64,000 bases of DNA from Vibrio sp. JPW-9-11-11 (GCF_013369335.1 NZ_SZQJ01000004.1:248001-312000), one strand, 5' to 3'. Positions 47,347 through 57,154 are shown, counted from the first letter of the stretch. Notes: generated by a model from the letters alone, not told the origin. Made by a program: numbers and translations.

Positions 47347-48000
47347 CTAATCAAACTGGTTGAGTTGTAAGTGAAGTTGTTCAATAACCTCTGGCTGCAA
47401 TTTGAGCTGCTTTGCCAGTTCATTCAAATAGACTTTTTCCATAGTGTTTTGCTCATCAATCACGATGAGTGAAGCGAGATAGATCTCGGCGGCTTGTTGT
47501 GGTGTGGTCGCCAGTTGAGCTATTTCGATAGGATCTAGAGGTTTATTCAATTCTTGGTGGACAAGAGAACGCACTTGTTGATCGGCGCCACTTTGCTCTA
47601 TTGCGGATTCAATTCGAGCCATTTCAACTTGATCAACGTGTCCATCTGCTTTTGCTGCAGCAATCATGGCTTTTAAAGTGATGTGGTAATGCACTGGGTC
47701 ATTAGCATTGAACGCCGCATCTGTGTGTTGAGCCGGCTTCTTCTGAGTGTCGTTATAGATCTTGTATGCCAGCGCGCCGAGCGCCGCAACGCCACCAATC
47801 TTTAACGCGTTTTTACCCGTTTTTTTAGCGAATTTTTTACTCTTTTTTGACCCCATCAATAAACTGACCAAACCTCCACCCACAGCGCCGGCACCGAGCG
47901 ATTTAAGGGTGTTTGATTGAGATGATTGCTTGATTTGCTGCTGTCCTTGACGCACAAGGTCAGAATTGAGTGCTTGATTGAGTAAACTTTTAAGATCCAT
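47347..48000 (-). CDS. DUF533/TerB-like protein (YebE type)
   Basis: 217-residue protein with DUF533 architecture. Residues about 35-80 are glycine-rich and hydrophobic, with KSKKFAKKTGKNALKIGG between, probably a membrane-associated segment (GGVAALGALAYKIY). The C-terminal region (about 105-215) is a helical TerB-type module, with DGHVDQVEMARIESAIE as an acidic metal-binding-like loop. E. coli YebE is envelope-stress induced; whether this is so here is unknown. It stands alone. Confidence 0.82.
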   Translation of the reverse strand: MDLKSLLNQALNSDLVRQGQQQIKQSSQSNTLKSLGAGAVGGGLVSLLMGSKKSKKFAKKTGKNALKIGGVAALGALAYKIYNDTQKKPAQHTDAAFNANDPVHYHITLKAMIAAAKADGHVDQVEMARIESAIEQSGADQQVRSLVHQELNKPLDPIEIAQLATTPQQAAEIYLASLIVIDEQNTMEKVYLNELAKQLKLQPEVIEQLHLQLNQFD

Positions 48001-48064
48001 GACTTACCTCCTCGCTTTTCTCAAGCATAGTCAGAGAAACATGAACCAAGGATTAATGAAACAA

Positions 48065-48089
48065 TAAAGGCGAGCTAAGCTCGCCTTTA
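48065..48089 (-). terminator. purN terminator
   Basis: TAAAGGCGAGCT-t-AGCTCGCCTTTA perfect palindrome downstream of purN on the minus strand, with a modest T tail. Confidence 0.8.
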
Positions 48090-48111
48090 AGTCAAAGTTT
48101 GAATCCACTGG

Positions 48112-48753
48112 TTACTCTTGCGCATAACCGTGAATGCCGAGGCGCTGACCATCAAGGTAGGCCTCTTTGCCGTCTTTCATCTCCAAGCGGTCTTCCACTA
48201 GCCATTTGACGACCATAGGGTAGATACGGTGCTCTTGGTTTTGCACACGCTCAGTCAGCGTTTCCACCGTATCTTCATCAAAAATAGGCACTTTGGCCTG
48301 AAGGATCACTGGACCTCCGTCAAGTTGCTCAGTGACGAAGTGCACGCTGGTACCGTGTTCTTCATCACCAGCATGGATCGCACGCTGATAAGTGTTAAGA
48401 CCAGGGTACTTAGGTAGCAAAGAGGGATGGATATTGATCATGCGGCCCATATAGTGGCGCACAAACTCGCCACTTAGGATACGCATATAACCGGCAAGTA
48501 CGATGACATCAGGCCGGTATTCATCGATCTGCTTCATTAACTCATGGTCAAAAGCATCACGGGTATCGAAGCTTTTAGGATCAAGGAAGTGCGCCCCAGC
48601 TCCAGCTTTTTTAGCGCGCTCTAATGCGTATGCTTCAGCTTTGTTTGAAAAAACGGCTGTCACACGGCCGCCAGTAATGCTGGTCTCACAAGCGTCTATG
48701 ATTGCCTGCAAGTTAGAGCCATTGCCTGATACTAGAACAACGATACTTTTCAT
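48112..48753 (-). CDS. purN: Phosphoribosylglycinamide formyltransferase
   Basis: 213-residue folate-dependent GAR transformylase. Family motifs are LVSGNGSNLQAIID at the N-terminus, AGYMRILS, and the catalytic INIHPSLLPKYPGLNTYQRA with HEHGTSVHFV. It starts two bases after purM and forms the purM-purN operon with it. A terminator follows. Confidence 0.97.
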   Translation of the reverse strand: MKSIVVLVSGNGSNLQAIIDACETSITGGRVTAVFSNKAEAYALERAKKAGAGAHFLDPKSFDTRDAFDHELMKQIDEYRPDVIVLAGYMRILSGEFVRHYMGRMINIHPSLLPKYPGLNTYQRAIHAGDEEHGTSVHFVTEQLDGGPVILQAKVPIFDEDTVETLTERVQNQEHRIYPMVVKWLVEDRLEMKDGKEAYLDGQRLGIHGYAQE

Positions 48754-48755
48754 AC

Positions 48756-49796
48756 TTACTTGATCTCTACCTGTTCTTCGTCAGTTTGAGCATCAGCGAT
48801 TTCACCAATAACCCAAGCGTTTTCGCCTTCTGATTTTAAGAGCTCAACAGCAGCTTCAGCTTGTTCTTTTGGTAGCGCAACAACAAGTCCGACACCACAG
48901 TTAAAGGTGCGATACATTTCGTGGGTCGTCACATTACCTTTTTCTTGTAGCCATTTGAAAATGACTGGCCATTCCCAACTATTGCCATCGACAACGGCTT
49001 TTGTGCCTTGAGGAAGAACGCGTGGGATGTTTTCCCAGAAACCACCGCCAGTGATGTGAGAAATCGCATGGATATCGTGCTTCTCAATCATTTTTAGCGC
49101 TGATTTGATGTAAATCTTGGTCGGCTCTAGAAGGTGCTCACCAATAGTACGGCCTGCTAGCTCTTCGTTTTTGTCTGCACCAGAAACCTCTAAGATCTTA
49201 CGGATTAGAGAGTAACCGTTTGAGTGTGGACCGCTTGAGCCGACAGCGATAAGTGCGTCACCTGCGGCAACTTTTGTACCGTCAATCACGTCTTCTTTTT
49301 CAACTACGCCGACACAGAAACCAGCCACGTCATAATCTTCGCCTTCGTACATGCCCGGCATTTCAGCCGTTTCGCCACCAATCAGGGCACAACCAGCTTG
49401 AACACAGCCGTCTGCAATACCAGACACGACATCTGCCGCTGTATCTACATCTAGCTTGCCTGTCGCGTAGTAGTCGAGGAAGAATAGTGGCTCTGCGCCT
49501 TGAACGATAAGGTCGTTGACGCACATGGCAACCAGGTCAACACCAATGGTGTCGTGCTTTTTCATATCCAAAGCGAGGCGCAGTTTTGTTCCCACACCGT
49601 CGGTGCCTGATACCAAAACGGGTTGCTTATATTTAGTTGGTAGCTCACATAATGCGCCGAAACCACCAATACCACCCATTACTTCTGGGCGACGTGTACG
49701 TTTTACAGCACCTTTGATACGGTCAACAAGCGCGTTGCCTGCATCGATATCAACGCCAGCGTCTTTATAGCTAAGAGAAGTGTTATCAGCACTCAC
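48756..49796 (-). CDS. purM: Phosphoribosylformylglycinamidine cyclo-ligase
   Basis: 346-residue AIR synthetase, fifth step of purine synthesis. Diagnostic stretches are [46 protein letters not shown] and the [15 protein letters not shown] segment. Length matches E. coli PurM (345). A PurR-like operator lies upstream. It is divergent from upp. Confidence 0.97.
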   Translation of the reverse strand: MSADNTSLSYKDAGVDIDAGNALVDRIKGAVKRTRRPEVMGGIGGFGALCELPTKYKQPVLVSGTDGVGTKLRLALDMKKHDTIGVDLVAMCVNDLIVQGAEPLFFLDYYATGKLDVDTAADVVSGIADGCVQAGCALIGGETAEMPGMYEGEDYDVAGFCVGVVEKEDVIDGTKVAAGDALIAVGSSGPHSNGYSLIRKILEVSGADKNEELAGRTIGEHLLEPTKIYIKSALKMIEKHDIHAISHITGGGFWENIPRVLPQGTKAVVDGNSWEWPVIFKWLQEKGNVTTHEMYRTFNCGVGLVVALPKEQAEAAVELLKSEGENAWVIGEIADAQTDEEQVEIK

Positions 49797-49862
49797 AGGG
49801 AAGTCCTCTGTTTTGAAGTTGGATATGAAAACGGCGCTATTCTACCAGTGGTTAAAGATAAA

Positions 49863-49878
49863 GAGCAAACGTTTGCGC
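49863..49878 (-). promoter_or_regulatory. PurR-like operator upstream of purM
   Basis: Minus-strand GCGCAAACGTTTGCTC matches the PUR box (ACGCAAACGTTTTCNT) and contains the perfect palindrome GCAAACGTTTGC. It lies 67-82 bases before purM and could also affect the divergent upp promoter. Confidence 0.85.
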
Positions 49879-49973
49879 AACTTTTTTTGTTGCTGATAGA
49901 AGCAGAATTTACCGAAGGAATCGTTTATAATCTGGAAGTTTATTTAAATTTTACCTGATATCCGGAGATGGAA

Positions 49974-50600
49974 ATGAAAGTTGTTGAAGTAAAACATCCT
50001 CTTGTTAAACACAAACTGGGTCTAATGAGAGAAGGTGACATCAGCACTAAGCGCTTTCGCGAGCTAGCTACTGAGGTGGGTAGCCTGTTAACTTATGAAG
50101 CAACAGCGGACTTTGAAACGGAAAAAGTAACCATTGAAGGTTGGAATGGTCCTGTTGAAGTGGATCAAATCAAAGGTAAGAAGGTCACAGTCGTGCCTAT
50201 CCTACGTGCGGGTCTGGGTATGATGGATGGCGTGCTTGAGCATATGCCAAGTGCACGTATCAGTGTTGTTGGTATCTATCGTGATGAAGAAACACTAGAA
50301 CCCGTTCCTTACTTCAACAAACTAGCATCGAACATTGATGAGCGTATCGCGCTTGTGGTCGACCCTATGTTGGCGACAGGTGGCTCAATGATTGCGACGA
50401 TCGACCTGCTAAAAGAGAAAGGTTGTCAATCAATCAAGGTGCTTGTGCTGGTTTCAGCGCCAGAAGGCATTGAAGCGCTAGAAAAAGCTCACCCAGACGT
50501 TGAACTATATACAGCGGCCATCGATGAGAAGCTAAACGACAAGGGGTACATTGTTCCTGGTCTTGGTGATGCGGGCGATAAAATCTTCGGTACGCTATAA
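49974..50600 (+). CDS. upp: Uracil phosphoribosyltransferase
   Basis: 208-residue pyrimidine salvage enzyme making UMP from uracil and PRPP. The PRPP motif [15 protein letters not shown] and the uracil-site loop [15 protein letters not shown] are intact. The start ATG at 49974 (GGAG six bases upstream) gives exactly the E. coli length; an ATG at 49968 sits directly on the ribosome binding site. No uraA permease follows; a terminator and a convergent rluF do. Confidence 0.97.
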   Translation: MKVVEVKHPLVKHKLGLMREGDISTKRFRELATEVGSLLTYEATADFETEKVTIEGWNGPVEVDQIKGKKVTVVPILRAGLGMMDGVLEHMPSARISVVGIYRDEETLEPVPYFNKLASNIDERIALVVDPMLATGGSMIATIDLLKEKGCQSIKVLVLVSAPEGIEALEKAHPDVELYTAAIDEKLNDKGYIVPGLGDAGDKIFGTL

Positions 50601-50618
50601 TTTCAAGCGAAAATACGG

Positions 50619-50646
50619 AAAAGGGAACCTATGGGTTCCCTTTTTT
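50619..50646 (+). terminator. upp terminator
   Basis: Arms AAAAGGGAACC and GGTTCCCTTTT followed by T residues, 18 bases past the upp stop. Confidence 0.92.
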
Positions 50647-50677
50647 ATTGTTGATAATTCCTACCTGAGGCTTGCCT

Positions 50678-51709
50678 CTATTTCTTCAAGCTTAGCGTGC
50701 CACCAGACTTGGGCTTGCTTGGCTGTACCGCTGCTTTTGATTTAGGCTTAAAGAAGCTTTTTCCTTGGTTAGGTTTGCCGTTTGAGTCCGATGCTTTGCC
50801 ACTATTGCGAGCTTTTTTTGAATTTGGCGCATGACGAAATTCTTCAGCGTTGCGACCTTTAAAAGTGCGTGTTTTTTGGTTTCGGCGTGCTTTGGACTCT
50901 TGGTTTTCTTCGCGACTGTCAAACAATTTAGCGTCGGTCGCTTTGCGAATGCGTTTACCTTTTGCGTCGACTTTTGACGCTTCTTCGGTACTGCTTGAGT
51001 CTTCACACATGGCGAGGATCTCGGCCACTTCTGCGTCGGTTAAATAGCGCCACTGGCCATTGGGAATGCCGTCTAGGGATATATTCATGATACGCACGCG
51101 ACGCAGCTTGAAAACTTCGTAGCCAAGCGCCTCACACATGCGGCGGATCTGACGGTTAAGGCCCTGAGTTAATACGATGCGGAATGAGTACTTGGTCTCT
51201 TTCTCTACTTTACAAGGTAGAGTGACGGTATCGAGAATGTTGACGCCTGAAGACATCTTGTTAATGAAGTCGTCGCTGATTGGTTTGTCTACTCGAACCA
51301 CATACTCTTTCTCGTGATTATTACCGGCGCGAAGAATTTTATTGACGATGTCACCATCGTTAGTCAGGAAGATAAGGCCATCTGAGGGTTTATCTAGACG
51401 ACCGATAGGGAAAATTCGCTTTTTGTGACCGATGAAGTCAACAATGTTACCTGGGATATCGCGCTCCGTGGTGCAAGTGATGCCTGTCGGTTTGTTTAAG
51501 GCGATATAGATGGGCTTGTCGCTCGCGGCTGTAATTGGCTTGCCATCGACACGAACCTCGTCTTTTGGTTGAACTTTGGTGCCCATTTCTGGGATGTTAC
51601 CATTGATGGTGACTCGGCCTTGTTCGATAAGACGGTCTGCTTCGCGGCGGGAGCAGAAGCCAGTCTCGCTGATGAATTTGTTCAGGCGTTTACCCGTATC
51701 TTGTGACAT
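50678..51709 (-). CDS. rluF: 23S rRNA pseudouridine synthase RluF
   Basis: 343-residue enzyme expected to make pseudouridine at 23S rRNA position 2604. Residues about 5-60 are an S4 RNA-binding domain ([20 protein letters not shown]); the catalytic aspartate is D106 in [10 protein letters not shown]; the C-terminal part ends with [16 protein letters not shown] and [11 protein letters not shown]. About 100 residues beyond the synthase domain are a Lys/Arg/Ser-rich, disordered tail, longer than in E. coli (290). The RluB/RluE relatives are alternatives. Confidence 0.88.
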   Translation of the reverse strand: MSQDTGKRLNKFISETGFCSRREADRLIEQGRVTINGNIPEMGTKVQPKDEVRVDGKPITAASDKPIYIALNKPTGITCTTERDIPGNIVDFIGHKKRIFPIGRLDKPSDGLIFLTNDGDIVNKILRAGNNHEKEYVVRVDKPISDDFINKMSSGVNILDTVTLPCKVEKETKYSFRIVLTQGLNRQIRRMCEALGYEVFKLRRVRIMNISLDGIPNGQWRYLTDAEVAEILAMCEDSSSTEEASKVDAKGKRIRKATDAKLFDSREENQESKARRNQKTRTFKGRNAEEFRHAPNSKKARNSGKASDSNGKPNQGKSFFKPKSKAAVQPSKPKSGGTLSLKK

Positions 51710-51804
51710 GTTGTTCTCCTAACGTTTCACAACGGCGGTTTATACAATGTGCTGATGAAACAATCAGCAGATGAAGGGAGCGCATTCTAGCATTGTGAGG
51801 GTGG

Positions 51805-52386
51805 TTAACCCAATCGTTTTTGATGCCGTTCGCGTGTTTCGAGTTTTTTCTCCGCGCTTTTACGCAACATCACGTAAACGGCACCAGTACCACCGTGGAA
51901 ACGCTGAGCACTATGAACACATTGGACATCTCGAATTTGCTGTAACCACTGAGCAAGATAGCTTTTCATCAGTGCGGGTGGATTTGAGCGCTCGCCACGT
52001 CCATGAACAATCACCACAGTGCGAATGTCCATTTGGATACACTGCTTGAGAAATTTGACCACTTCATCGCGGGCCTCTTTGAGGGTTTTTCTATGCAGAT
52101 CTAAACGCGCTTGAATCGGGTATTTGCCAAGACGCAGTTTGCGATAGACTCCTTCTTGGACTCCATCGCGCTTAAACTCAATCATATCATCAGGTTTTAG
52201 CATCGGAGCATGGTCAATAGAGAGATACTCAGGGTCATCTTCAGTTAACCAAATTGCGGCTTCACGTTTGGCAAGCTGGGCATCGGTTACTCGATGTTGC
52301 TTTTTGTGTTCAGCGGTATCGTGAGACAGGGGTTTTACATCGCCCATCATCTGTTGGAATAGAGCAAAGTCATCGTCGTGAGACAT
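51805..52386 (-). CDS. smrA: Smr-domain endonuclease (SmrA type)
   Basis: 193-residue Smr-family protein closest to E. coli SmrA (YdaL, 187). The Smr domain is at about 90-170, with the motifs ARLDLHRKTL and VIVHGRGE and the C-terminal HGGTGAVYVMLRKS. SmrA-type proteins cleave nucleic acids; their physiological role is unsettled (SmrB acts in collided-ribosome mRNA cleavage). The N-terminal half, including DPEYLSIDHAPML, is SmrA-like rather than SmrB-like. Confidence 0.88.
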   Translation of the reverse strand: MSHDDDFALFQQMMGDVKPLSHDTAEHKKQHRVTDAQLAKREAAIWLTEDDPEYLSIDHAPMLKPDDMIEFKRDGVQEGVYRKLRLGKYPIQARLDLHRKTLKEARDEVVKFLKQCIQMDIRTVVIVHGRGERSNPPALMKSYLAQWLQQIRDVQCVHSAQRFHGGTGAVYVMLRKSAEKKLETRERHQKRLG

Positions 52387-52464
52387 AACGACATCTCAAA
52401 CTGGGGAAACAATACCGATATTATACCCAATAGGGCTAGAGAGTGATCAAGCGAGCAATAAAAA

Positions 52465-52493
52465 ACCGAAGCAGACAAGGAATCTGCTTCGGT
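52465..52493 (-). terminator. Terminator of DUF3149 gene
   Basis: Stem ACCGAAGCAGA/TCTGCTTCGGT; on the minus strand it is followed by a run of T residues. Confidence 0.9.
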
Positions 52494-52518
52494 GCATAGC
52501 GAATAGGGCTAAGCGATT

Positions 52519-52659
52519 CTAGTGAGGAGATTTGTCGTTCATCACTTTGTAGACAATGAAACCGCCGTAGAACAGCATAAGACCTAAGGCGCCAAAGATC
52601 ACAATCATCGAAGACAGACCTACCGCATTACCAAATAGGAGATCAAGCCAAAAGTCCAT
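52519..52659 (-). CDS. DUF3149 small membrane protein, 46 residues
   Basis: Short gene from ATG at 52659 with GGAGGA three bases upstream. The product has one predicted membrane helix (LSSMIVIFGALGLMLFYGG) preceded by MDFWLDLLFGNAVG, and ends with the soluble NDKSPH. This pattern matches DUF3149. Function unknown; it may be a small membrane partner. A terminator follows. Confidence 0.85.
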   Translation of the reverse strand: MDFWLDLLFGNAVGLSSMIVIFGALGLMLFYGGFIVYKVMNDKSPH

Positions 52660-52938
52660 AGTTCCTCCATCAAGACAAAATGAGATGACAGGGCTTAAGG
52701 TAAACTGTGGTTAAATATGCAACACTGATCTGGATCAATTGTTGTGAATAGGTTGCGCACTTGTATCGGTTGGTGTGTTTTTGCTCACACTTTGTCGCCC
52801 GTCGATGATGTTTTAGTCAATCAAACCGAAAGTGAGAAAAAGTTGTCTAAATGGCTTGCGTTCACATTCATAATCCGTAATATACCACCTCGTTGACGGG
52901 CAGAACGCCCAGAACACAAGTTCTACAGTCGACAGTCT

Positions 52939-53015
<77 letters not shown>

Positions 53016-53021
53016 CTTTTA

Positions 53022-53054
53022 GAAAGCCAGCTTTAATAGCTGGCTTTCGTCGTT
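53022..53054 (+). terminator. tRNA-Pro terminator
   Basis: Stem GAAAGCCAGCT-ttaat-AGCTGGCTTTC with T-rich sequence after, seven bases past the CCA. Confidence 0.9.
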
Positions 53055-53121
53055 TTTGAGATTGAGTATTTGCTAGCATGGGAGCCGAGCCCGAATGGGG
53101 TTCGCCTGATGTTCTAAGTAT

Positions 53122-53178
53122 GTCTCTCCACCGACCACCTTTAGAAAGCCTGCTTTAATCGCGGGATTTCATCTTTTT
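53122..53178 (+). repeat. Decayed duplicate of tRNA-Pro 3' end plus terminator
   Basis: The stretch from 53122 (TCTCTCCACCGACCACC, then TTTAGAAAGCCTGCTTTAAT) repeats the sequence from 53001, which spans the last T-arm/acceptor bases, CCA and terminator of tRNA-Pro, with a few substitutions. It is about 120 bases downstream. The T-arm and the rest of the tRNA are absent. Confidence 0.75.
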
Positions 53179-53199
53179 AGGCGAAGTGAGTTGCTGCAT

Positions 53200-54066
53200 T
53201 TAGTACTTAAACTCACAGCCAGTAGGTTTGCTCTGAGACAATTGCTTGACGCTAAATCCTTCGGTTTCAAGCATCTTTAGTAAACTTTGTTCACCGATAA
53301 GATGTAAGGTGCCGACCACGACGACATAGGTACCTTGACGATTGGGCAGCCAATCCGGCGTTGATAGTTTTTGCGCCCAATCTAGATTGCGTGACGTCAG
53401 GAAAGCGTATTCGAACTCTTCCGACATCGCGGTTAAGTTAGCAAACTCGTCCAACTTTGCCATGTCTCCATTTTTCCAACTGGTAATCAAGCAGCGCAGT
53501 GAACCTTCCGAGTGATCAAACTCTTCAATAACACTGACCAACATCTCCTTGCCGTCCATTGGCTGCTTTGTGAGCAGATCAATCTGGAACTGCATCGACT
53601 CTAAGCTTAATGTTGGGACGTCCCATAACGCTGCTTTCACCATTAGCCTCGCGTCAACACCATCAGAGGCAGAATAGCCTAAGTACTCGATTTGCTTCAT
53701 CTGAATCGCTAGAGCGGCCGCCCAAGGAGGAGTATTCAGTAAGTCTTGTGCATTGAGTTCGAGCAAGTTAGCTAGTCCTAATAGTTCTTTCTGCTGTTTT
53801 GAAGTGAGCACGTCTCGGCTTGAGAAGCGAGTTTGTGGATACACAACACCACTAGTTTGACGAATGTCTGTTTCGACGATCAGCCCTTGGCTGTTCTGTA
53901 ACTTGGTAAATAAGCGGCTTGGCAATGGATACATAGACTCATCGCCGACATGAACTGATCCGACAATGATGTATTTCAGATTGCCTTTCTTGACCTGCCA
54001 ATGAAGCGGTTCTGCAACGGCTTGAGCCGCGATCAGTAGTAATACGCTGAGCAAGAGCTGTCGCAT
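53200..54066 (-). CDS. GumN/TraB-family secreted protein
   Basis: 288-residue protein with a Sec signal peptide (LLLSVLLLIAAQAVAEP). Family motifs are GSVHVGDESMYPLP near residue 36, and VVVGTLHLIGEQSLLKML near the C-terminus, matching the two GxxH/GxxHL signatures of the TraB/PrgY/GumN group, thought to be a metallopeptidase-like (erythromycin-esterase/ChaN-like) fold. The enzyme activity is not demonstrated. It is presumably periplasmic. Single gene. Confidence 0.85.
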   Translation of the reverse strand: MRQLLLSVLLLIAAQAVAEPLHWQVKKGNLKYIIVGSVHVGDESMYPLPSRLFTKLQNSQGLIVETDIRQTSGVVYPQTRFSSRDVLTSKQQKELLGLANLLELNAQDLLNTPPWAAALAIQMKQIEYLGYSASDGVDARLMVKAALWDVPTLSLESMQFQIDLLTKQPMDGKEMLVSVIEEFDHSEGSLRCLITSWKNGDMAKLDEFANLTAMSEEFEYAFLTSRNLDWAQKLSTPDWLPNRQGTYVVVVGTLHLIGEQSLLKMLETEGFSVKQLSQSKPTGCEFKY

Positions 54067-54471
54067 ATAGACTCCTCAATGATGCGTAAAAAACGTCGAT
54101 TTGTTTGAGTTCAACGAGTTTTGACGGAGAAATAGTTGCGGTTTAAATCACGTTTTTACACCGCTTTGATCCTTTGATTTTATGCCAACTCATTAGAGTG
54201 TGTGATCTTTAATCGGAATTTTGGTCTTTTAACAATGAAAGGTGTGATGTTGTTCTCAGTAATCTCGTCAAAATAAGTCTGTCGCTTTTAACGTTCACAC
54301 TAAGTGTCTGTTTTGTTTGATTTAATATCGGCATTAAAATGTGAAATTTGAAGGTGATCACTGTTACTAATTATTAATTTTACGAGAAAAAATAATTCAA
54401 GCTATGTTGAAAGCATCTTGATTTTGAGGCCTCACGTTTCAGGCTTCGCTCCACTTTTAAGGGTAAGTAAG
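54067..54471. other. 405-base region upstream of chitobiase gene
   Basis: AT-rich gap between the divergent GumN-type and chitobiase genes, in which I found no gene. It includes the palindrome given separately at 54369-54397. Other CRP-like TGTGA words occur (for example around 54201 and 54341), without a paired half-site of good quality. Confidence 0.6.
54369..54397 (+). promoter_or_regulatory. Possible NagC-like operator
   Basis: Palindrome AATTATT (54369-54375) ... AATAATT (54391-54397) around a central ACG, 75 bases before the chitobiase start. It is TTATT-type arms with a C/G core like NagC sites as I remember them. The presence of nagC in this window makes regulation plausible but this is inferred. 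Confidence 0.45.
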
Positions 54472-57123
54472 ATGTTTAAACAAACGCTCATCGCGACTTC
54501 AGTATTAGCAACGTTAGCGGGTTGCACATCATTCCAGTCGAGTGAACAAAACCTTGTTAATACCTTGGCTGACAACCTTGATATTCAATATGAAGTACTC
54601 ACAAATCACGGTGCTAGCCAAGGCATTGCGTGTCAGGAGTTGGGCGCAGAGTGGGCGTCTTGCAACAAAGTTAACATGACGCTGGTTAACCAAGGTGAAG
54701 CGGTTGACTCTAAAGGTTGGGCTATTTATTTCCACAGCATTCGTCTGATTCTGGATGTTGAACACGAACAGTTCAAAATCTCTCGCATAACGGGGGACTT
54801 ACACAAACTAGAGCCAACCGATCAATTTGATGGCTTTGCGGCGGGCGAAGAAGTCGAGATTCCTCTTGTTGCAGAATACTGGCAGCTATTTGAGACGGAT
54901 TTCATGCCAGGTGCATTTGTTACCGCGCCGAACGCTGAGCCTAAGTTGATTGCGTCGCTTAATACAGAAGAGGTAGCTTCTTTTGTGGTTGGCCTTGAAG
55001 GTGACAATCTAAAGCGCACACCGGATGACAATAACGTATTTGCCAATGCAGTGTCTCGTTTTGAGAATAATCAAGACCTAGCAACACAAGACGTATCAAC
55101 CACGTTACTACCAACGCCACTGTTTGTTGAAGCGGGCCAAGGTACGGTAGATATCGCGGCGGGTATTGCGCTGCCTAAAGACGCATTCGATGCGGCACAA
55201 TTTACGGCAATTCAAGAACGCAGCGAAGTGGTGGGTGTGGATGCTCAAGGCTCCTTTCCGGTAAGCATCACGGTGGTTCCTGCAGACTTCACCGGTGAAT
55301 TAGCAAAATCGGGTGCTTACGAAATGAGTATCAAAGGCGACGGGATTACGATTAAAGCATTTGACCAAGCAGGAGCTTTCTACGCAGTTCAATCACTCTT
55401 TGGTCTGGTAGATAGCCAACATGCGGATTCTCTACCACAACTGTCTATTAAAGATGCGCCGCGTTTTGATTACCGTGGTGTGATGGTGGATGTGGCGCGC
55501 AACTTTCACTCTAAAGATGCCATCCTTGCAACGCTTGACCAAATGGCCGCGTACAAGATGAACAAACTACACCTTCATCTCACCGATGACGAAGGCTGGC
55601 GTTTAGAAATTCCGGGTCTGCCTGAGCTGACTGAAGTGGGTGCTAACCGTTGTTTCGATGTTGAAGAGAAAAGCTGTTTATTGCCTCAGCTTGGCTCTGG
55701 TCCAACGACAGACAACTTTGGCTCTGGCTACTTTAGCAAAGCAGATTACGTGGGCATCTTGAAATACGCCAAAGCACGTAACATTGAAGTGATTCCTGAA
55801 ATCGATATGCCAGCGCACGCTCGTGCAGCAGTAGTCTCAATGGAAGCGCGTTACGAGCGCTTAATGGCAGAAGGTAAAGAAGCGCAAGCTAATGAATACC
55901 GTTTGATGGACCCACAGGACCAATCGAATGTAACGACGGTTCAGTTCTACAACAAGCAAAGCTTTATTAACCCATGTATGGAGTCGTCGACTCGCTTTGT
56001 TGATAAAGTGATTTCAGAAGTCGCAGCAATGCACGCGGAAGCAGGGGCACCGCTAACAACATGGCACTTTGGTGGTGATGAAGCGAAGAACATCAAACTC
56101 GGTGCGGGTTTCCAAGATGTGAACGCACAAGACAAAGTCAGCTGGAAAGGGACGATTGACCTGTCTAAACAAGACAAGCCATTCGCACAGTCGCCACAAT
56201 GTCAGACGTTAATTGCAGATGGTACGGTAAGCGATTTTGCTCATCTCCCGAGCCACTTTGCACAAGAAGTGTCGAAGGTTGTCGCAGAGAAGGGCATTGC
56301 CAACTTCCAAGCTTGGCAAGATGGTCTTAAGTACAGTGAAGGTGAGGAAGCGTTCGCAACAGAAAAAACTCGAGTAAACTTCTGGGACGTTCTTTATTGG
56401 GGCGGCACATCATCAGTGTACGAGTGGGCAGAGAAGGGGTATGACGTGATTGTTTCAAACCCGGACTACGTCTACATGGACATGCCATACGAAGTTGACC
56501 CGAAAGAGCGTGGTTACTACTGGGCAACGCGTGCAACAGACACGCGTAAGATGTTCGGTTTTGCACCACAGAACATGCCTCAGAACGCAGAAACCTCTGT
56601 GGATCGCGACGGCAACGGCTTTACTGGTAAAGGTGAAATCGAAGCGAAACCTTTCTACGGTCTATCAGCACAGCTTTGGTCTGAGACAGTACGCAACGAT
56701 GAGCAATACGAGTACATGGTATTCCCTCGCGTACTAGCAGCCGCTGAGCGTGCATGGCACCGTGCTGATTGGGAAAACGACTACAAAGTGGGGGTTGAAT
56801 ATTCGCAACACTCTAACTTAGTAGACAAAGCGGCGCTAAACCAAGACTACAACCGCTTTGCAAACGTACTGGGTCAACGTGAACTGGCCAAGCTAGAAAG
56901 ATCGGGTATCGACTACCGCCTGCCTGTACCAGGTGCGAAAGTAGAAGGTGGAACGCTGTCAATGAACGTTCAGTTCCCAGGTGTAACACTTCAATATTCT
57001 CTGGATGGTGAGAACTGGCTGACTTACGCAGATAACACGCGTCCAAATGTAGAAGGTGAAGTCTATATTCGTTCGGTATCTGCGACGGGTGAGAGAACGA
57101 GTCGCGTGACTAGCGTGAAGTAG
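54472..57123 (+). CDS. chb: Chitobiase, beta-N-acetylhexosaminidase (GH20)
   Basis: 883-residue lipoprotein that hydrolyses chitobiose to N-acetylglucosamine, at the cell envelope. The signal peptide ends in a lipobox LAGC. Residues about 25-190 are a carbohydrate-binding-like domain (CHB_HEX); the catalytic TIM barrel contains HFGGDE with the D536-E537 catalytic pair, and the C-terminus is an Ig-like chitobiase domain. Length equals that reported for Vibrio harveyi chitobiase (883). ATG at 54472 follows AAGTAAG. A terminator follows. Confidence 0.94.
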   Translation: MFKQTLIATSVLATLAGCTSFQSSEQNLVNTLADNLDIQYEVLTNHGASQGIACQELGAEWASCNKVNMTLVNQGEAVDSKGWAIYFHSIRLILDVEHEQFKISRITGDLHKLEPTDQFDGFAAGEEVEIPLVAEYWQLFETDFMPGAFVTAPNAEPKLIASLNTEEVASFVVGLEGDNLKRTPDDNNVFANAVSRFENNQDLATQDVSTTLLPTPLFVEAGQGTVDIAAGIALPKDAFDAAQFTAIQERSEVVGVDAQGSFPVSITVVPADFTGELAKSGAYEMSIKGDGITIKAFDQAGAFYAVQSLFGLVDSQHADSLPQLSIKDAPRFDYRGVMVDVARNFHSKDAILATLDQMAAYKMNKLHLHLTDDEGWRLEIPGLPELTEVGANRCFDVEEKSCLLPQLGSGPTTDNFGSGYFSKADYVGILKYAKARNIEVIPEIDMPAHARAAVVSMEARYERLMAEGKEAQANEYRLMDPQDQSNVTTVQFYNKQSFINPCMESSTRFVDKVISEVAAMHAEAGAPLTTWHFGGDEAKNIKLGAGFQDVNAQDKVSWKGTIDLSKQDKPFAQSPQCQTLIADGTVSDFAHLPSHFAQEVSKVVAEKGIANFQAWQDGLKYSEGEEAFATEKTRVNFWDVLYWGGTSSVYEWAEKGYDVIVSNPDYVYMDMPYEVDPKERGYYWATRATDTRKMFGFAPQNMPQNAETSVDRDGNGFTGKGEIEAKPFYGLSAQLWSETVRNDEQYEYMVFPRVLAAAERAWHRADWENDYKVGVEYSQHSNLVDKAALNQDYNRFANVLGQRELAKLERSGIDYRLPVPGAKVEGGTLSMNVQFPGVTLQYSLDGENWLTYADNTRPNVEGEVYIRSVSATGERTSRVTSVK

Positions 57124-57154
57124 TGCCCTCCTTTATCTAAAGGCAGAAAAGAAA

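Noticed and set aside
54590..55150. Frameshift or pseudogene in the chitobiase N-terminus
   Set aside because: The frame is continuous over 883 residues with the expected lipobox, domain order and catalytic pair.
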